Shown here one piece after another: positions 16,387-25,219 of a stretch of 55,192 nt of DNA. Position numbers and translations under genes: made by a program. The DNA comes from Lachnospiraceae oral taxon 107 str. F0167. Its GTDB lineage: Bacteria > Bacillota > Clostridia > Lachnospirales > Lachnospiraceae. The notes beneath the pieces are model-generated. The model saw only the letters and a list, made by a program, of their open reading frames with translations. It searched no databases and was not told the DNA's origin. Numbering within the stretch: position 1 is the first letter of the stretch; the number at the start of each line of letters is the position of its first letter. The stretch spans positions 23,833 to 79,024 of the forward strand of contig GL890595.1 in assembly GCA_000209465.1 (NCBI GenBank), read 5' to 3'.

Positions 16387-17448
16387 ATGGAAGCATTTGC
16401 ACTCATAAAAAGAAATGAGGCGGATATTATAAAAGTAGAGGAGCCAAAGCTCTCAGGCATATATAATGCGATATTGACTCCGGTAGCTATATCCGTCTGT
16501 ACATCTGATGTAAATACAGTATATGGCTCGGGTTCAAAGAAACCGGATAATCTGATTTTGGGACATGAGGCGGTTGCAAGGGTTTTGGAGGTAGGCGAAA
16601 AGGTAAAAGATTTTAAGTCCGGAGATATTGTAGTGGTTCCGTCAATGACACCGGATTTTCATGATAAGGATATACAGGATGGAAATTTTTTACATGCAGG
16701 TGCCAATTTCAGTGCCAATACTTTGGGCAGAAGTACACCCGGAGTTTTTGCAAGAGAATTTGAGGTGGCAAATGTAGACTTGAATCTGGCGATTTTACCT
16801 GAGGGAGTAAGTCTTGGCAATGGGCTTATGTGTACCGATATGGTGACTACGGGATTTACCGGAGCCGAAAGAGTGAATTTTGGCGATACCGTGGTAGTGC
16901 TTGGGATAGGTGCGGTAGGTCTTATGGCGATATGCGGCGCCTCGCTTCGTGGAGCAGGCAGGATAATTGCAGTAGGCAGCAGAGAGGTGAGTATCCCTTT
17001 GGCTTATGAGTACGGTGCAAGCGAAGTTATATCATATAAGGAATGTGATATTACGGAATATGTTCTTAAAACAACCGGAGGTAAGGGTGCGGATATAGTA
17101 ATAATCGCCGGAGGAAACGATAGGACTTTTTCTGATGCCATAGATATGGTAAGATATGGAGTTGGAAAGGTTGTCAATCTAAAGCTTTTTACAGGTGATG
17201 GAAGTATGGAGATACCCAAGTTTTCATCGGGAAGAGGTATGTCGGGTAAGAGCGTATATATGGAGCTTGGCAAGGGTGGCAGAGTCAGAATGGAGAGGCT
17301 CTTATCCATGGTAAAGCATAAAAGATTTGCACCTGAAAAGATGATTACACATATATTTGAAGGCTTTGAAAATGTAGTGCCTGCACTTGAACTGATGAAG
17401 GACAAGGGAAATACTGTTATAAAGACAATGATACTTACGGGATGGTAG
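16387..17448 (+). CDS. Zinc-dependent NADP(H) secondary alcohol dehydrogenase
   Basis: A 353-residue medium-chain dehydrogenase of the Thermoanaerobacter/Clostridium isopropanol-dehydrogenase type. The catalytic zinc ligands C38, H60, E61 and D151 correspond one-for-one to C37, H59, E60 and D150 of the thermophilic enzyme, and the four-cysteine structural zinc lobe is absent, as in that family. The Rossmann segment GIGAVGLMA is followed by VGSR and a downstream SYK tyrosine, the residues that favour NADP(H). It reduces short ketones or aldehydes. It has a good AAAGGG site and lies 1 base before the glycosyltransferase gene, so it may be co-transcribed with the polysaccharide genes. Confidence 0.87.
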   Translation: MEAFALIKRNEADIIKVEEPKLSGIYNAILTPVAISVCTSDVNTVYGSGSKKPDNLILGHEAVARVLEVGEKVKDFKSGDIVVVPSMTPDFHDKDIQDGNFLHAGANFSANTLGRSTPGVFAREFEVANVDLNLAILPEGVSLGNGLMCTDMVTTGFTGAERVNFGDTVVVLGIGAVGLMAICGASLRGAGRIIAVGSREVSIPLAYEYGASEVISYKECDITEYVLKTTGGKGADIVIIAGGNDRTFSDAIDMVRYGVGKVVNLKLFTGDGSMEIPKFSSGRGMSGKSVYMELGKGGRVRMERLLSMVKHKRFAPEKMITHIFEGFENVVPALELMKDKGNTVIKTMILTGW

Positions 17449-17449
17449 A

Positions 17450-18388
17450 ATGAAAAAAATAAGTATAGTGGTTCCATGTTTTAATGAAGAGGAAAATGTG
17501 GTACCTATGGCAAATGCCATAAGAGAAGAGTTTAAAAAAAATCTCGCTTTATATGAGTATGAGATTATTTTTATTGATAATGATTCAAAAGACAATACAA
17601 GAGATTTGATAAGAGAACTTTGTAAGAATGACAGAGGTATAAAGGGAATATTTAATGCAAAAAACTTCGGGCAGTTTAATTCCCCTTATTACGGAATGCT
17701 TCAAAGTACCGGAGATGCCACCATACTTATGGCGGCTGATTTTCAGGATCCGGTAGAGATGATACCCAAGTATGTACATGCATGGGAAGAAGGCTATAAA
17801 ATAGCTATAGGAATAAAAAAATCAAGTCAGGAAAATAAGATAATGTATCATCTTAGAAGCCTTTATTATAAAACAATAAAGAAGCTTTCAGAGGTGGAGC
17901 AGATAGAGCATTTTACAGGATTCGGACTGTATGACAAAGCCTTTATAAATGTAATGAGACAGCTGGATGATCCGGTACCTTTTCTTAGAGGAATAGTTGC
18001 GGAGCTGGGCTTTAGAAGAAAAGAAATTCCTTATGAGCAGCCTGAGAGAAGAGCGGGTAAAACCAGCAATAATTTGTACAGACTCTATGATGCCGCCATG
18101 CTTTCGGTTACGGCATATACGAAGGTCGGACTGCGTCTTGCAACCTTTGCGGGCATTGTACTGTCAGGAATGTCCATGATTATTGCAGTAGTATATCTGA
18201 TTTTAAAACTGCTTTACTGGGACAGGTTCCCGGCAGGTATGGCACCGATACTTATAGGAATGCTTTTTTTAGGTTCAATACAGATATTTTTTATCGGACT
18301 TATCGGTGAGTATATACTTACAATAAACCAAAGAGTTATGAAAAGACCTCTGGTAGTGGAAGAAGAAAGAGTTAATTTTGATGAATAG
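17450..18388 (+). CDS. GtrB/DPM1-type family 2 glycosyltransferase
   Basis: A 312-residue polyprenyl-phosphate sugar transferase. The GT-A domain (residues 1-230) has SIVVPCFNEEENV, the DNDSKDNT turn and MAADFQDPVEMIP, with the QDP metal-binding motif of GtrB/ArnC-like enzymes. Two C-terminal transmembrane helices lie at about 228-255 and 262-290. These enzymes load a sugar on undecaprenyl phosphate for use outside the membrane. No GtrA-type flippase is adjacent. It starts 1 base after the dehydrogenase stop. Confidence 0.87.
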   Translation: MKKISIVVPCFNEEENVVPMANAIREEFKKNLALYEYEIIFIDNDSKDNTRDLIRELCKNDRGIKGIFNAKNFGQFNSPYYGMLQSTGDATILMAADFQDPVEMIPKYVHAWEEGYKIAIGIKKSSQENKIMYHLRSLYYKTIKKLSEVEQIEHFTGFGLYDKAFINVMRQLDDPVPFLRGIVAELGFRRKEIPYEQPERRAGKTSNNLYRLYDAAMLSVTAYTKVGLRLATFAGIVLSGMSMIIAVVYLILKLLYWDRFPAGMAPILIGMLFLGSIQIFFIGLIGEYILTINQRVMKRPLVVEEERVNFDE

Positions 18389-18438
18389 AGCCTCTTAAAA
18401 ATGGCAGAATATTTTTTTGTAAAAAGGAATAATACTTT

Positions 18439-20652
18439 ATGAAATATAAGGTTGACTATGTTCGCATAAGAGAAAACTATATTACTTTAAACGGTTGGGT
18501 TGTGGGTAAAAAGCCGACTTCACAGCCTTCTTTTCATGTTTATAACAGTAAAATGGAAAGCGTGGATTTTAAATATGTAAAAACGAGAAGAGATGATGTT
18601 TGTCAGGTATACTTCGGCAAGATATATGATGAGGACTATGGTTTTGATATCAAATTTGATTATAAAAGAGGAGAGGACTACTATCTTGAGATAGCGGTCG
18701 ATAATCAAAAAAAGAAGATAAAGTATAATGAAGAACTTATTTATAAGCGTTCCAGCGTAGCATATAAGAGAATGGAAAAGCTTAAGGACCTTTGCAATAT
18801 GGAAACTGTAAGGGTTGCTTTTAATTTTATGAAAAAGAACGGTCTGAGGGCTCTGATAAGAAAATCAAAAAGTAAAATACAGGGTATGGACAATGACTAT
18901 GAATATACAGAGTGGTATGAAAAGACAAAGCCGACAAAGGAAGAACTTTCGGCACAGAGGGAGGAAAAGTTTGAGTATTCTCCGGTATTTTCAATAGTTA
19001 TACCGCTATATGCTACACCCGATAATTTCCTCGGAGAACTTCTTGACTCCATTTTGGCTCAAACCTATACAAATTTTGAGGTTTGTCTGGCGGACGGAAG
19101 TGAAAACGGCAAGGATAAAGAGGAGTTTATAAAAAAATATATTGAAGAAAAGAATACGGGAAATAAAATAAAGTATAAAAAGCTTGGGAAAAACTTAGGA
19201 ATCGCAGGCAATACAAATGAGGCACTTAAGATGGCAGGCGGAGATTATATAGTACTTGCCGACCATGATGATGTTATTACCGAGAATGCATTGTATGAAT
19301 GTGCAAAGGCGATAAATAAAGAGGATTGCGATTGCTTATACTCTGATGAGGACAAGCTTGATATGGATGGAGGTTCACTATTTGATCCTCATTTTAAGCC
19401 GGATTTTAATATAGATTTATTGGAGAGTGTAAATTATATCTGCCATCTTTTTGTGGTAAAGAAAGAACTTGTAGATATAGCCGGAATGTTTGATGCGGCA
19501 TATGACGGTGCACAGGATTATGATTTTATATTCAGGGTTACCGAAAATGCAAAAAAAATCGTGCATATACCGAAGGTATTATACCATTGGAGATGCCACA
19601 TGAATTCTACCGCTTCCAATCCGCAGAGCAAATTATATGCATTTGAGGCAGGTGCAAGAGCCATAAAGGCACATATAGAGAGAGTGGGAAAGTCCCTGCC
19701 TATAGAAAAAATAGATAAGGGAGTGGATTACGGTATTTATCATAAATACTTTATACTGGATAAAGAACCGCTATTATCCATCATTATTCCAAATAAAGAC
19801 CATAGAGAAGATCTTGATTTGGCTATTCGCTCCATAATGACAAAGAGTACTTATAAAAATATAGAATTTATTGTAGTGGAAAACAATTCCACGGACAAAA
19901 AGACTTTTGAGTACTATGAGAAGATTCAAAATGAGTTTAAAAATGTAAGGGTAGTATACTGGGAGAGGGAGTTTAACTATTCTCTTATAAATAATTTCGG
20001 TGTGGGCTTTGCAAACGGGGAATATTTATTTTTCTTAAACAATGATATAGAGCTTATAAATCCAAGAGCCATAGAGGAGATGATGTGGTATGCTCTAAGA
20101 GATGATGTCGGCATAGTAGGAGCAAGACTCCTTTACAATGACGATACCATACAGCATGCAGGTGTTGTGGTAGGCTTTGGAGGTGTGGCAGGTCATACCT
20201 TTATAGGACTTTCCGAGGTGGAAAACAGCTATTTCCACAGAGCACTTACATTACAGGACTATTCTGCGGTGACTGCTGCGGCACTTATTACAAAGAAGTC
20301 TGTATTTGAAGAAGTAGGAGGCTTTAGTGAGGAGCTGGCTGTGGCATTTAATGATATAGATTTTTGTATGAAGGTAAGGGATAAAAATTATCTGGTGGTT
20401 TACAATCCTTATGCATTATTCTATCATTATGAGTCAAAATCGAGAGGTCTTGAGGACAGTCCGGAAAAAATCGAAAGATTTAACAAAGAAACAGCTATAT
20501 TTATGAAGAGATGGCCGGATATACTGGCAAACGGAGATCCGTATTATAATCCGAATCTTACATTGAGAAAGTCAAATTTTGCATTAAGAGATTTATTGAA
20601 TGAAAAAATCGGAGAACCTTTTATTGATGAAAAAATAAAGAAATACCTATAG
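18439..20652 (+). CDS. Large glycosyltransferase with two family 2 domains
   Basis: A 737-residue protein. Residues ~1-115 form a beta-rich N-terminal domain common on rhamnan/teichoic-type transferases. A first GT-A domain lies at ~180-440 (FSIVIPLYATPDNFLGELLD, YIVLADHDDVI, LYSDEDKLD) and a second at ~455-715 (LLSIIIPNKDHREDLDLAIR, FFLNNDIELI, AFNDIDFCMK). Both keep acidic DxD-like motifs (DHDD and NNDIE), so both may be active. It is likely to add rhamnose or similar sugars to a lipid-linked surface polysaccharide. It is followed by another GT2 gene after 15 bases. Confidence 0.87.
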   Translation: MKYKVDYVRIRENYITLNGWVVGKKPTSQPSFHVYNSKMESVDFKYVKTRRDDVCQVYFGKIYDEDYGFDIKFDYKRGEDYYLEIAVDNQKKKIKYNEELIYKRSSVAYKRMEKLKDLCNMETVRVAFNFMKKNGLRALIRKSKSKIQGMDNDYEYTEWYEKTKPTKEELSAQREEKFEYSPVFSIVIPLYATPDNFLGELLDSILAQTYTNFEVCLADGSENGKDKEEFIKKYIEEKNTGNKIKYKKLGKNLGIAGNTNEALKMAGGDYIVLADHDDVITENALYECAKAINKEDCDCLYSDEDKLDMDGGSLFDPHFKPDFNIDLLESVNYICHLFVVKKELVDIAGMFDAAYDGAQDYDFIFRVTENAKKIVHIPKVLYHWRCHMNSTASNPQSKLYAFEAGARAIKAHIERVGKSLPIEKIDKGVDYGIYHKYFILDKEPLLSIIIPNKDHREDLDLAIRSIMTKSTYKNIEFIVVENNSTDKKTFEYYEKIQNEFKNVRVVYWEREFNYSLINNFGVGFANGEYLFFLNNDIELINPRAIEEMMWYALRDDVGIVGARLLYNDDTIQHAGVVVGFGGVAGHTFIGLSEVENSYFHRALTLQDYSAVTAAALITKKSVFEEVGGFSEELAVAFNDIDFCMKVRDKNYLVVYNPYALFYHYESKSRGLEDSPEKIERFNKETAIFMKRWPDILANGDPYYNPNLTLRKSNFALRDLLNEKIGEPFIDEKIKKYL

Positions 20653-20667
20653 GTATTCGGGAGAAAT

Positions 20668-21660
20668 ATGAGTAAAGTAACTATAATAATCCCCAATTAT
20701 AACGGGATTGATTTTTTGAAGGATTGTATTGAATCACTCAGATATCAGATCTATAAAAACTTTGAAGTTTTGATTGTGGACAATGGTTCAAAGGACAAAT
20801 CGGTAGAGTATCTGAAGTGTCTTGAAAGTTATGAAAACAATCTGAATATAAAGGTAATATATCTGGATGAAAACCTCGGATTTGCCGGCGGTGTGAATGT
20901 AGGGCTTGCGGCATCAGACAGTGAGTTTATTATTTTATTAAATAATGATACGGAAGTTTTCCCTGATTATGTGGAAATGCTTGTAAATGCAATAGAAAAG
21001 TCCGATAAGATATTTGCGGTAAATCCATTGATGATAAATGCTCATAATAAAGAGCTTGTGGATGATGCCGGAGACGGATATTCCTTGCTTGGATGGGGAT
21101 ATCAGATAGGTGTGGGCGAAAGGGTAAAAGATTTTACTAAGAAAAGGACCGTATTTTCAGCCTGTGCCGGAGCAAGTATATACAGAAAAAGTATTTTAGA
21201 TGAAATAGGATATTTTGATGAGATGCATTTTGCCTATCTGGAGGATATGGATTTAAGCTTCAGGGCAAGACTTAGAGGATATATAATAGGTTTTGAGCCG
21301 AAAGCAAAGGTATATCATCTAGGAAGTGCGACTTCGGGTTCAAAATACAATTCCTTTAAGGTAAGACTTGCGGCAAGGAATAATATTTATCTTATTTATA
21401 AGAATATGACAAATTTTCAAATAGCATTTAATTTCTTTCCGCTTTTTGTAGGTACAATGATAAAAATGGGATTTTTCCTGAAAAAAGGATTTATAAAGGA
21501 TTATATCACCGGACTTATTGAAGGATTTAGAAATCTGAAAGAATGTGACAGAGTTGATTTTACCGAGATAAAAAAATCAAATATACTGGCTTTGGAAGGT
21601 GAGATAATATTTGGAACCTTTGAATATGTGTATAGATTTATAAAAAGACATTCAGGTTAA
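20668..21660 (+). CDS. Family 2 glycosyltransferase (rhamnosyltransferase-like)
   Basis: A 330-residue single-domain GT2: VTIIIPNYNGIDFLKDCIES, VDNGSKDKSVEYL, GFAGGVNVG, ILLNNDTEV (metal site), FDEMHFAYLEDMDLSFRARL (catalytic acid region) and a VYHLGSATSG loop. The C-terminal part has an amphipathic or membrane-associated segment around 250-275. It probably extends the polysaccharide repeat begun by the initiating transferase at 21773. GGGAG lies 6 bases upstream. Confidence 0.88.
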   Translation: MSKVTIIIPNYNGIDFLKDCIESLRYQIYKNFEVLIVDNGSKDKSVEYLKCLESYENNLNIKVIYLDENLGFAGGVNVGLAASDSEFIILLNNDTEVFPDYVEMLVNAIEKSDKIFAVNPLMINAHNKELVDDAGDGYSLLGWGYQIGVGERVKDFTKKRTVFSACAGASIYRKSILDEIGYFDEMHFAYLEDMDLSFRARLRGYIIGFEPKAKVYHLGSATSGSKYNSFKVRLAARNNIYLIYKNMTNFQIAFNFFPLFVGTMIKMGFFLKKGFIKDYITGLIEGFRNLKECDRVDFTEIKKSNILALEGEIIFGTFEYVYRFIKRHSG

Positions 21661-21678
21661 GAACTGTTACTAAAGATT

Positions 21679-21709
21679 AAGCAAAATGTAATGTTATGAT
21701 TTTGCTTTT
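21679..21709 (+). terminator. Hairpin with weak T-run, possible terminator
   Basis: AAGCAAAAT/ATTTTGCTT perfect 9-bp stem with an 11-base loop followed by TTTTAG. It may end or attenuate transcription between the glycosyltransferases and the initiating transferase. Confidence 0.5.
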
Positions 21710-21752
21710 AGTTGTAAAATTAATATATGATTCTACATAGAAATGGGCAAGT

Positions 21753-21774
21753 ATATCGCATAGGCTTGCGATAT
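21753..21774 (+). promoter_or_regulatory. Hairpin overlapping the start codon of the sugar-phosphate transferase
   Basis: ATATCGCA (21753-21760) and TGCGATAT (21767-21774) form a perfect 8-bp stem with a 6-base loop. The right arm contains the first two bases of ATG 21773, and the loop holds the only nearby AGG. The hairpin would hide the first start; a second in-frame ATG at 21785 has GGAG 6 bases upstream and stays free. Confidence 0.55.
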
Positions 21775-23191
21775 GGAGCAATATATGATTAAAGAAAACC
21801 AGAAGAGACTGAATAGGCTGCATGTACTCTTAGATGCCGTAGTCATATTTGTGAGCTATTTGATAGCTTATCTTATAATGTATTATAATGACGGCGCACA
21901 GCTTGCATTGTCTACACAGGAGTATTTCAGCGCACTGATAATTATTATACCCGGATTTTTGATACTGTATGAATTCTTTGAACTGTATACGCCAAAGAGA
22001 GTTTCCGGAAGAAGAAGTGAAATAGCAAATATATTTAAGGCCAATTCAATCGGATTTTTGATATTTACTTTGACACTGTATTTGGGCGGTAAAAATATGG
22101 ATATGCACCATTTCTCAAGAAGACTGGTGATTATATTCTATATCCTTACAAATGTATTGATGGTATTTGAGAGAAGTTCCATAAGGATATTCTTGATGAA
22201 TATACGCCAAAAAGGATATAATCAAAAGCATGTTTTACTGATAGGATATTCAAGGGCTGCGGAAGGCTACATCGACAGAGTAAAACAAAATCCCGAGTGG
22301 GGTTATAATATCAGGGGAATACTTGATGATAACAAGGAGAGAGGCTTTAGTTATAATGGCATAAAGGTAATCGGAACTATACAAAACCTACATATGATTC
22401 TTGAAATGAATGTACTTGATGAGATTGCAATTACACTCAGTATAAAAGAATATGAGCACTTGGAAGCAATAGTAAATGATTGTGAGAAATCGGGTGTACA
22501 TACAAAGTTTATTCCGGATTATAATAATTTTATTCCGACCATACCGCATATAGAGGATTTATGGGGGCTGCCTGTTATAAATATCAGGCATGTACCGCTC
22601 ACGGAATTACATAATGCATATATAAAAAGAATTGTGGATATTTTCGGGGCATTATTCGGTATAATACTGTTTTCACCGGTAATGATAATCTCAGCCATAC
22701 TTGTAAAGTTGACAGATGGCGGACCTATAATATATGCTCAGGAGAGAGTAGGTTTACATAATAAACCTTTTAGAATGTATAAATTCCGCTCTATGGCAGT
22801 GCAAAAGCCGTCGGAGGAAAAGTCAAAATGGACCACGCCGAATGATCCGAGAGTTACGGGAGTCGGCAGGTTTATAAGAAAAACGAGTATTGATGAAATG
22901 CCGCAGTTTTTTAATATCCTAAAGGGAGATATGTCTTTGGTGGGACCAAGACCTGAAAGACCTTTCTATGTGGAAAAGTTCAGGGAAGAGATACCGCATT
23001 ATATGATTAAACATCAGGTAAGACCGGGGCTTACAGGGTGGGCACAGGTCAACGGTTTTAGAGGAGATACATCTATACAAAAGAGGATTGACCATGACTT
23101 ATATTATATTGAAAACTGGACCTTGGGTTTTGATTTCAAGATAATGTTTTTGACGATATTTAAGGGATTTATCAATAAAAATGCTTATTAG
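21773..23191 (+). CDS. Undecaprenyl-phosphate sugar phosphotransferase (WcaJ/PssY-type initiating transferase)
   Basis: A 472-residue polyisoprenyl-phosphate hexose-1-phosphate transferase that starts polysaccharide synthesis on undecaprenyl phosphate. Four N-terminal helices (about 15-35, 48-68, 85-105, 115-135) are followed by a CoA-binding-like domain (HVLLIGYSRAAEGYID) and a C-terminal catalytic domain with one helix (~290-312). Catalytic motifs: KLTDGGPIIYAQERVG, MYKFRSM, FIRKTSIDEMPQFFNILKGD, LVGPRPERP and RPGLTGWAQVNG. The true start may be ATG 21785, with the better ribosome site. Confidence 0.92.
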   Translation: MEQYMIKENQKRLNRLHVLLDAVVIFVSYLIAYLIMYYNDGAQLALSTQEYFSALIIIIPGFLILYEFFELYTPKRVSGRRSEIANIFKANSIGFLIFTLTLYLGGKNMDMHHFSRRLVIIFYILTNVLMVFERSSIRIFLMNIRQKGYNQKHVLLIGYSRAAEGYIDRVKQNPEWGYNIRGILDDNKERGFSYNGIKVIGTIQNLHMILEMNVLDEIAITLSIKEYEHLEAIVNDCEKSGVHTKFIPDYNNFIPTIPHIEDLWGLPVINIRHVPLTELHNAYIKRIVDIFGALFGIILFSPVMIISAILVKLTDGGPIIYAQERVGLHNKPFRMYKFRSMAVQKPSEEKSKWTTPNDPRVTGVGRFIRKTSIDEMPQFFNILKGDMSLVGPRPERPFYVEKFREEIPHYMIKHQVRPGLTGWAQVNGFRGDTSIQKRIDHDLYYIENWTLGFDFKIMFLTIFKGFINKNAY

Positions 23192-23204
23192 CAGGAGGAT
23201 TATA

Positions 23205-25033
23205 ATGAGCGAAGAAAATAAGAAGTCCAGAAAAAAGAAAAAATCCAAAGTCATTTTTTTCATTACAATGCTTATAGCGGAGATTTTTGTACTGGGTGTT
23301 ATATTTGCATATGCTTATGCACTCAAACAATATTCCAAAATACAAAGACCGGAATATGATATTGAAGAGGTTGTAAACACCGATTTGTCAGAGAAAAAGC
23401 TGGAAGAGATGAGAGGCTACAAAAATATTGCGGTATTCGGTGTGGACTCAAGAGACAGCAGTGTAGGAAAGGGCAACAGATCGGATGTTATAATTATATG
23501 CTCTATTGAGCAGGATACAGGAGAGATAAAGCTGGTATCCATCTATAGAGATACATATTTGGATGTCGGTAAAAACTCCTTCCAAAAAGCTACTCACGCA
23601 TATAGCTATGGCGGACCTGCAAGTGCCGTTAAGATGTTAAATGACAGCTTGGATTTGAATATTACAGACTATATTACATTTAACTGGAAGGCTGTTGCAA
23701 CAGCAATCAATATCCTTGGAGGTATAGATGTAGAGATTACAAAACCTGAATTTAAGTATATCAATTCATATATTACAGAAACAGTTAAAGGCACCGGAAT
23801 AGGCTCGGTACAGTTAAAGGCACCGGGTATGCATCATTTGGACGGCGTTCAGGCTGTAGCTTATGCCAGACTTAGATATATGGATACCGACTATCAAAGA
23901 ACCGAAAGGCAGAGAAAAGTTATAGAGCTTGCTTTTGAAAAAACAAAAAAGCGGATTTAAAAACACTTAATGATTTGCTTGGAAATATGCTTTCAATGGT
24001 GGCTACAAATCTTACCTGGCAGGACGGACTTGATATGATAAATGATATCAAAAAATATAAGCTTGCAGATACAGCCGGTTTTCCTTTTGAGATGGATGAT
24101 ATGACACTTGGAACCAAGGGATTTATTGTGGTTCCGGTAAATCTTGAAAGCAATGTTTTGGAGCTTCATAAATATCTTTTTAAAGATGAGGATTATGAGG
24201 TTTCCGCAAAAGTAAAGGCATACAGTGACAGGATTTCATCCGATACGGGAATTTATAAGGACGGAAACAGTGTAAAGCGTGTGAAGGCAAGCGGAGGCTA
24301 TAAGTCCAACAGTAAATCCGATGAAGATGACGAGACCAAGAGCAAGAAAAAGTCAACCACGGAGGCTGAGACTAAAAAGAGTGTGGATATCTATATAGAT
24401 AATAACGGAAGATATTATCAATTGGATAAAAACGGTGAAACCGTGTGGATGGAAAAGGATGCCGACAGTGAGTACTACACCGACGGTGCAGGAAATAAAT
24501 ATCGTTTGCAGCCGTATGAGAGTGAAAATGAAGGTACATCAGAAAAAGAGAAATCCACAAGTACTTCCAAAACAAGTGTAAATGTGGGACCGGGAGAGAC
24601 CACACAGGCTTCCAAGGGATCAAATGTTGAAATCATCACTTCACCGACAGAGCCTCATACAAAAAAGAGCACATCAGCGACGGAGACTGAGCCAAATACC
24701 AAAAAGAAGCCTGACGGGCCGGGAGAGACTACGACTGCCGCACCGGTGGAGACAAAGAAACCCAACGGACCGGGAGAGACCACGACTGCCGTACCGGTGG
24801 AGACAAAGAAACCTAACGGACCGGGAGAGACTACAGTGGCTCCTACAACTCAGGCACAGACCAAGGCGAGCAAGGAAAACAAGGCTACAAAGGAGTCCAC
24901 GGTAGAGCCGATGCCTACCCCTACGGAAAAAGAGTCAACTGCTGCCAAAAAAGAGGAGACTGTTGCCCCCGCACCGACCGTTATAGGACCGGGAGGCGGA
25001 AATGTACAGACCGTAGAAGCAAGACCTGAATAA
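23205..25033 (+). CDS. LytR-CpsA-Psr (LCP) family cell-wall polysaccharide ligase, gene split by a -1 frame change
   Basis: LCP proteins move undecaprenyl-linked polymers onto peptidoglycan. Start at ATG 23205 after AGGAGG. A basic cytoplasmic stretch is followed by one transmembrane helix (~18-40 of the protein) and an extracellular LCP domain (YKNIAVFGVDSRD, NRSDVIIICSI, SIYRDTYLDV, VQAVAYARLRYMDTDYQRTERQRKV). Frame 0 ends at TAA 23958-23960. The -1 frame continues without a gap from 23951 (AD LKTLNDLLGNML), exactly on A AAA AAG (23945-23951), giving a protein of about 608 residues. The extension has an LCP C-terminal part and a Thr/Pro/Glu/Lys-rich tail with 17-residue repeats. Either a programmed frameshift or a one-base deletion in the A-run fits. 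Confidence 0.85.
23945..23951 (+). other. A AAA AAG slippery heptamer at the LCP frame junction
   Basis: Frame 0 reads ACA AAA AAG CGG ATT TAA; a -1 slip on the heptamer reads on as GCG GAT TTA AAA ACA and rejoins the downstream frame. This is the same heptamer as E. coli dnaX. I see no strong downstream hairpin and no convincing upstream Shine-Dalgarno stimulator, so an error or mutation in the six-A run remains equally possible. Confidence 0.6.
24704..24850 (+). repeat. 51-bp in-frame tandem repeat (three units) in the LCP tail
   Basis: Units encode KKPDGPGETTTAAPVET, KKPNGPGETTTAVPVET and a partial KKPNGPGETTVAP. A related single GPGETT occurs earlier (~24591) and a GPGG near the C-terminus. 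The near-identical units could vary in number between strains, and the tail is probably an unfolded wall-spanning linker. Confidence 0.8.
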
Positions 25034-25129
25034 AAATATCAGATTTCATAAAAGAACTCTGTGCGTAATTTTAAAAATCCGTAAACTAAAAAACATATTT
25101 TAAACGCAAAAAATACACAAATAAGACAC

Positions 25130-25179
25130 AAAGCATTGGTAGACTACTAACCATAGAGGAAAGCTACCAATGCTTTTTA
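25130..25179 (+). terminator. Rho-independent terminator after the polysaccharide/LCP genes
   Basis: AAAGCATTGGTAG (25130-25142) and CTACCAATGCTTT (25164-25176) form a perfect 13-bp stem followed by TT. Confidence 0.85.
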
Positions 25180-25219
25180 AATATATGAAAGGAGAGTACG
25201 GTATCGTACAGGAAATATT

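Noticed and set aside
24582-24905. Arginine-rich open frame (107 codons) inside the LCP tail
   Set aside because: An alternate-frame reading of the repetitive GPGETT region, without a ribosome site.
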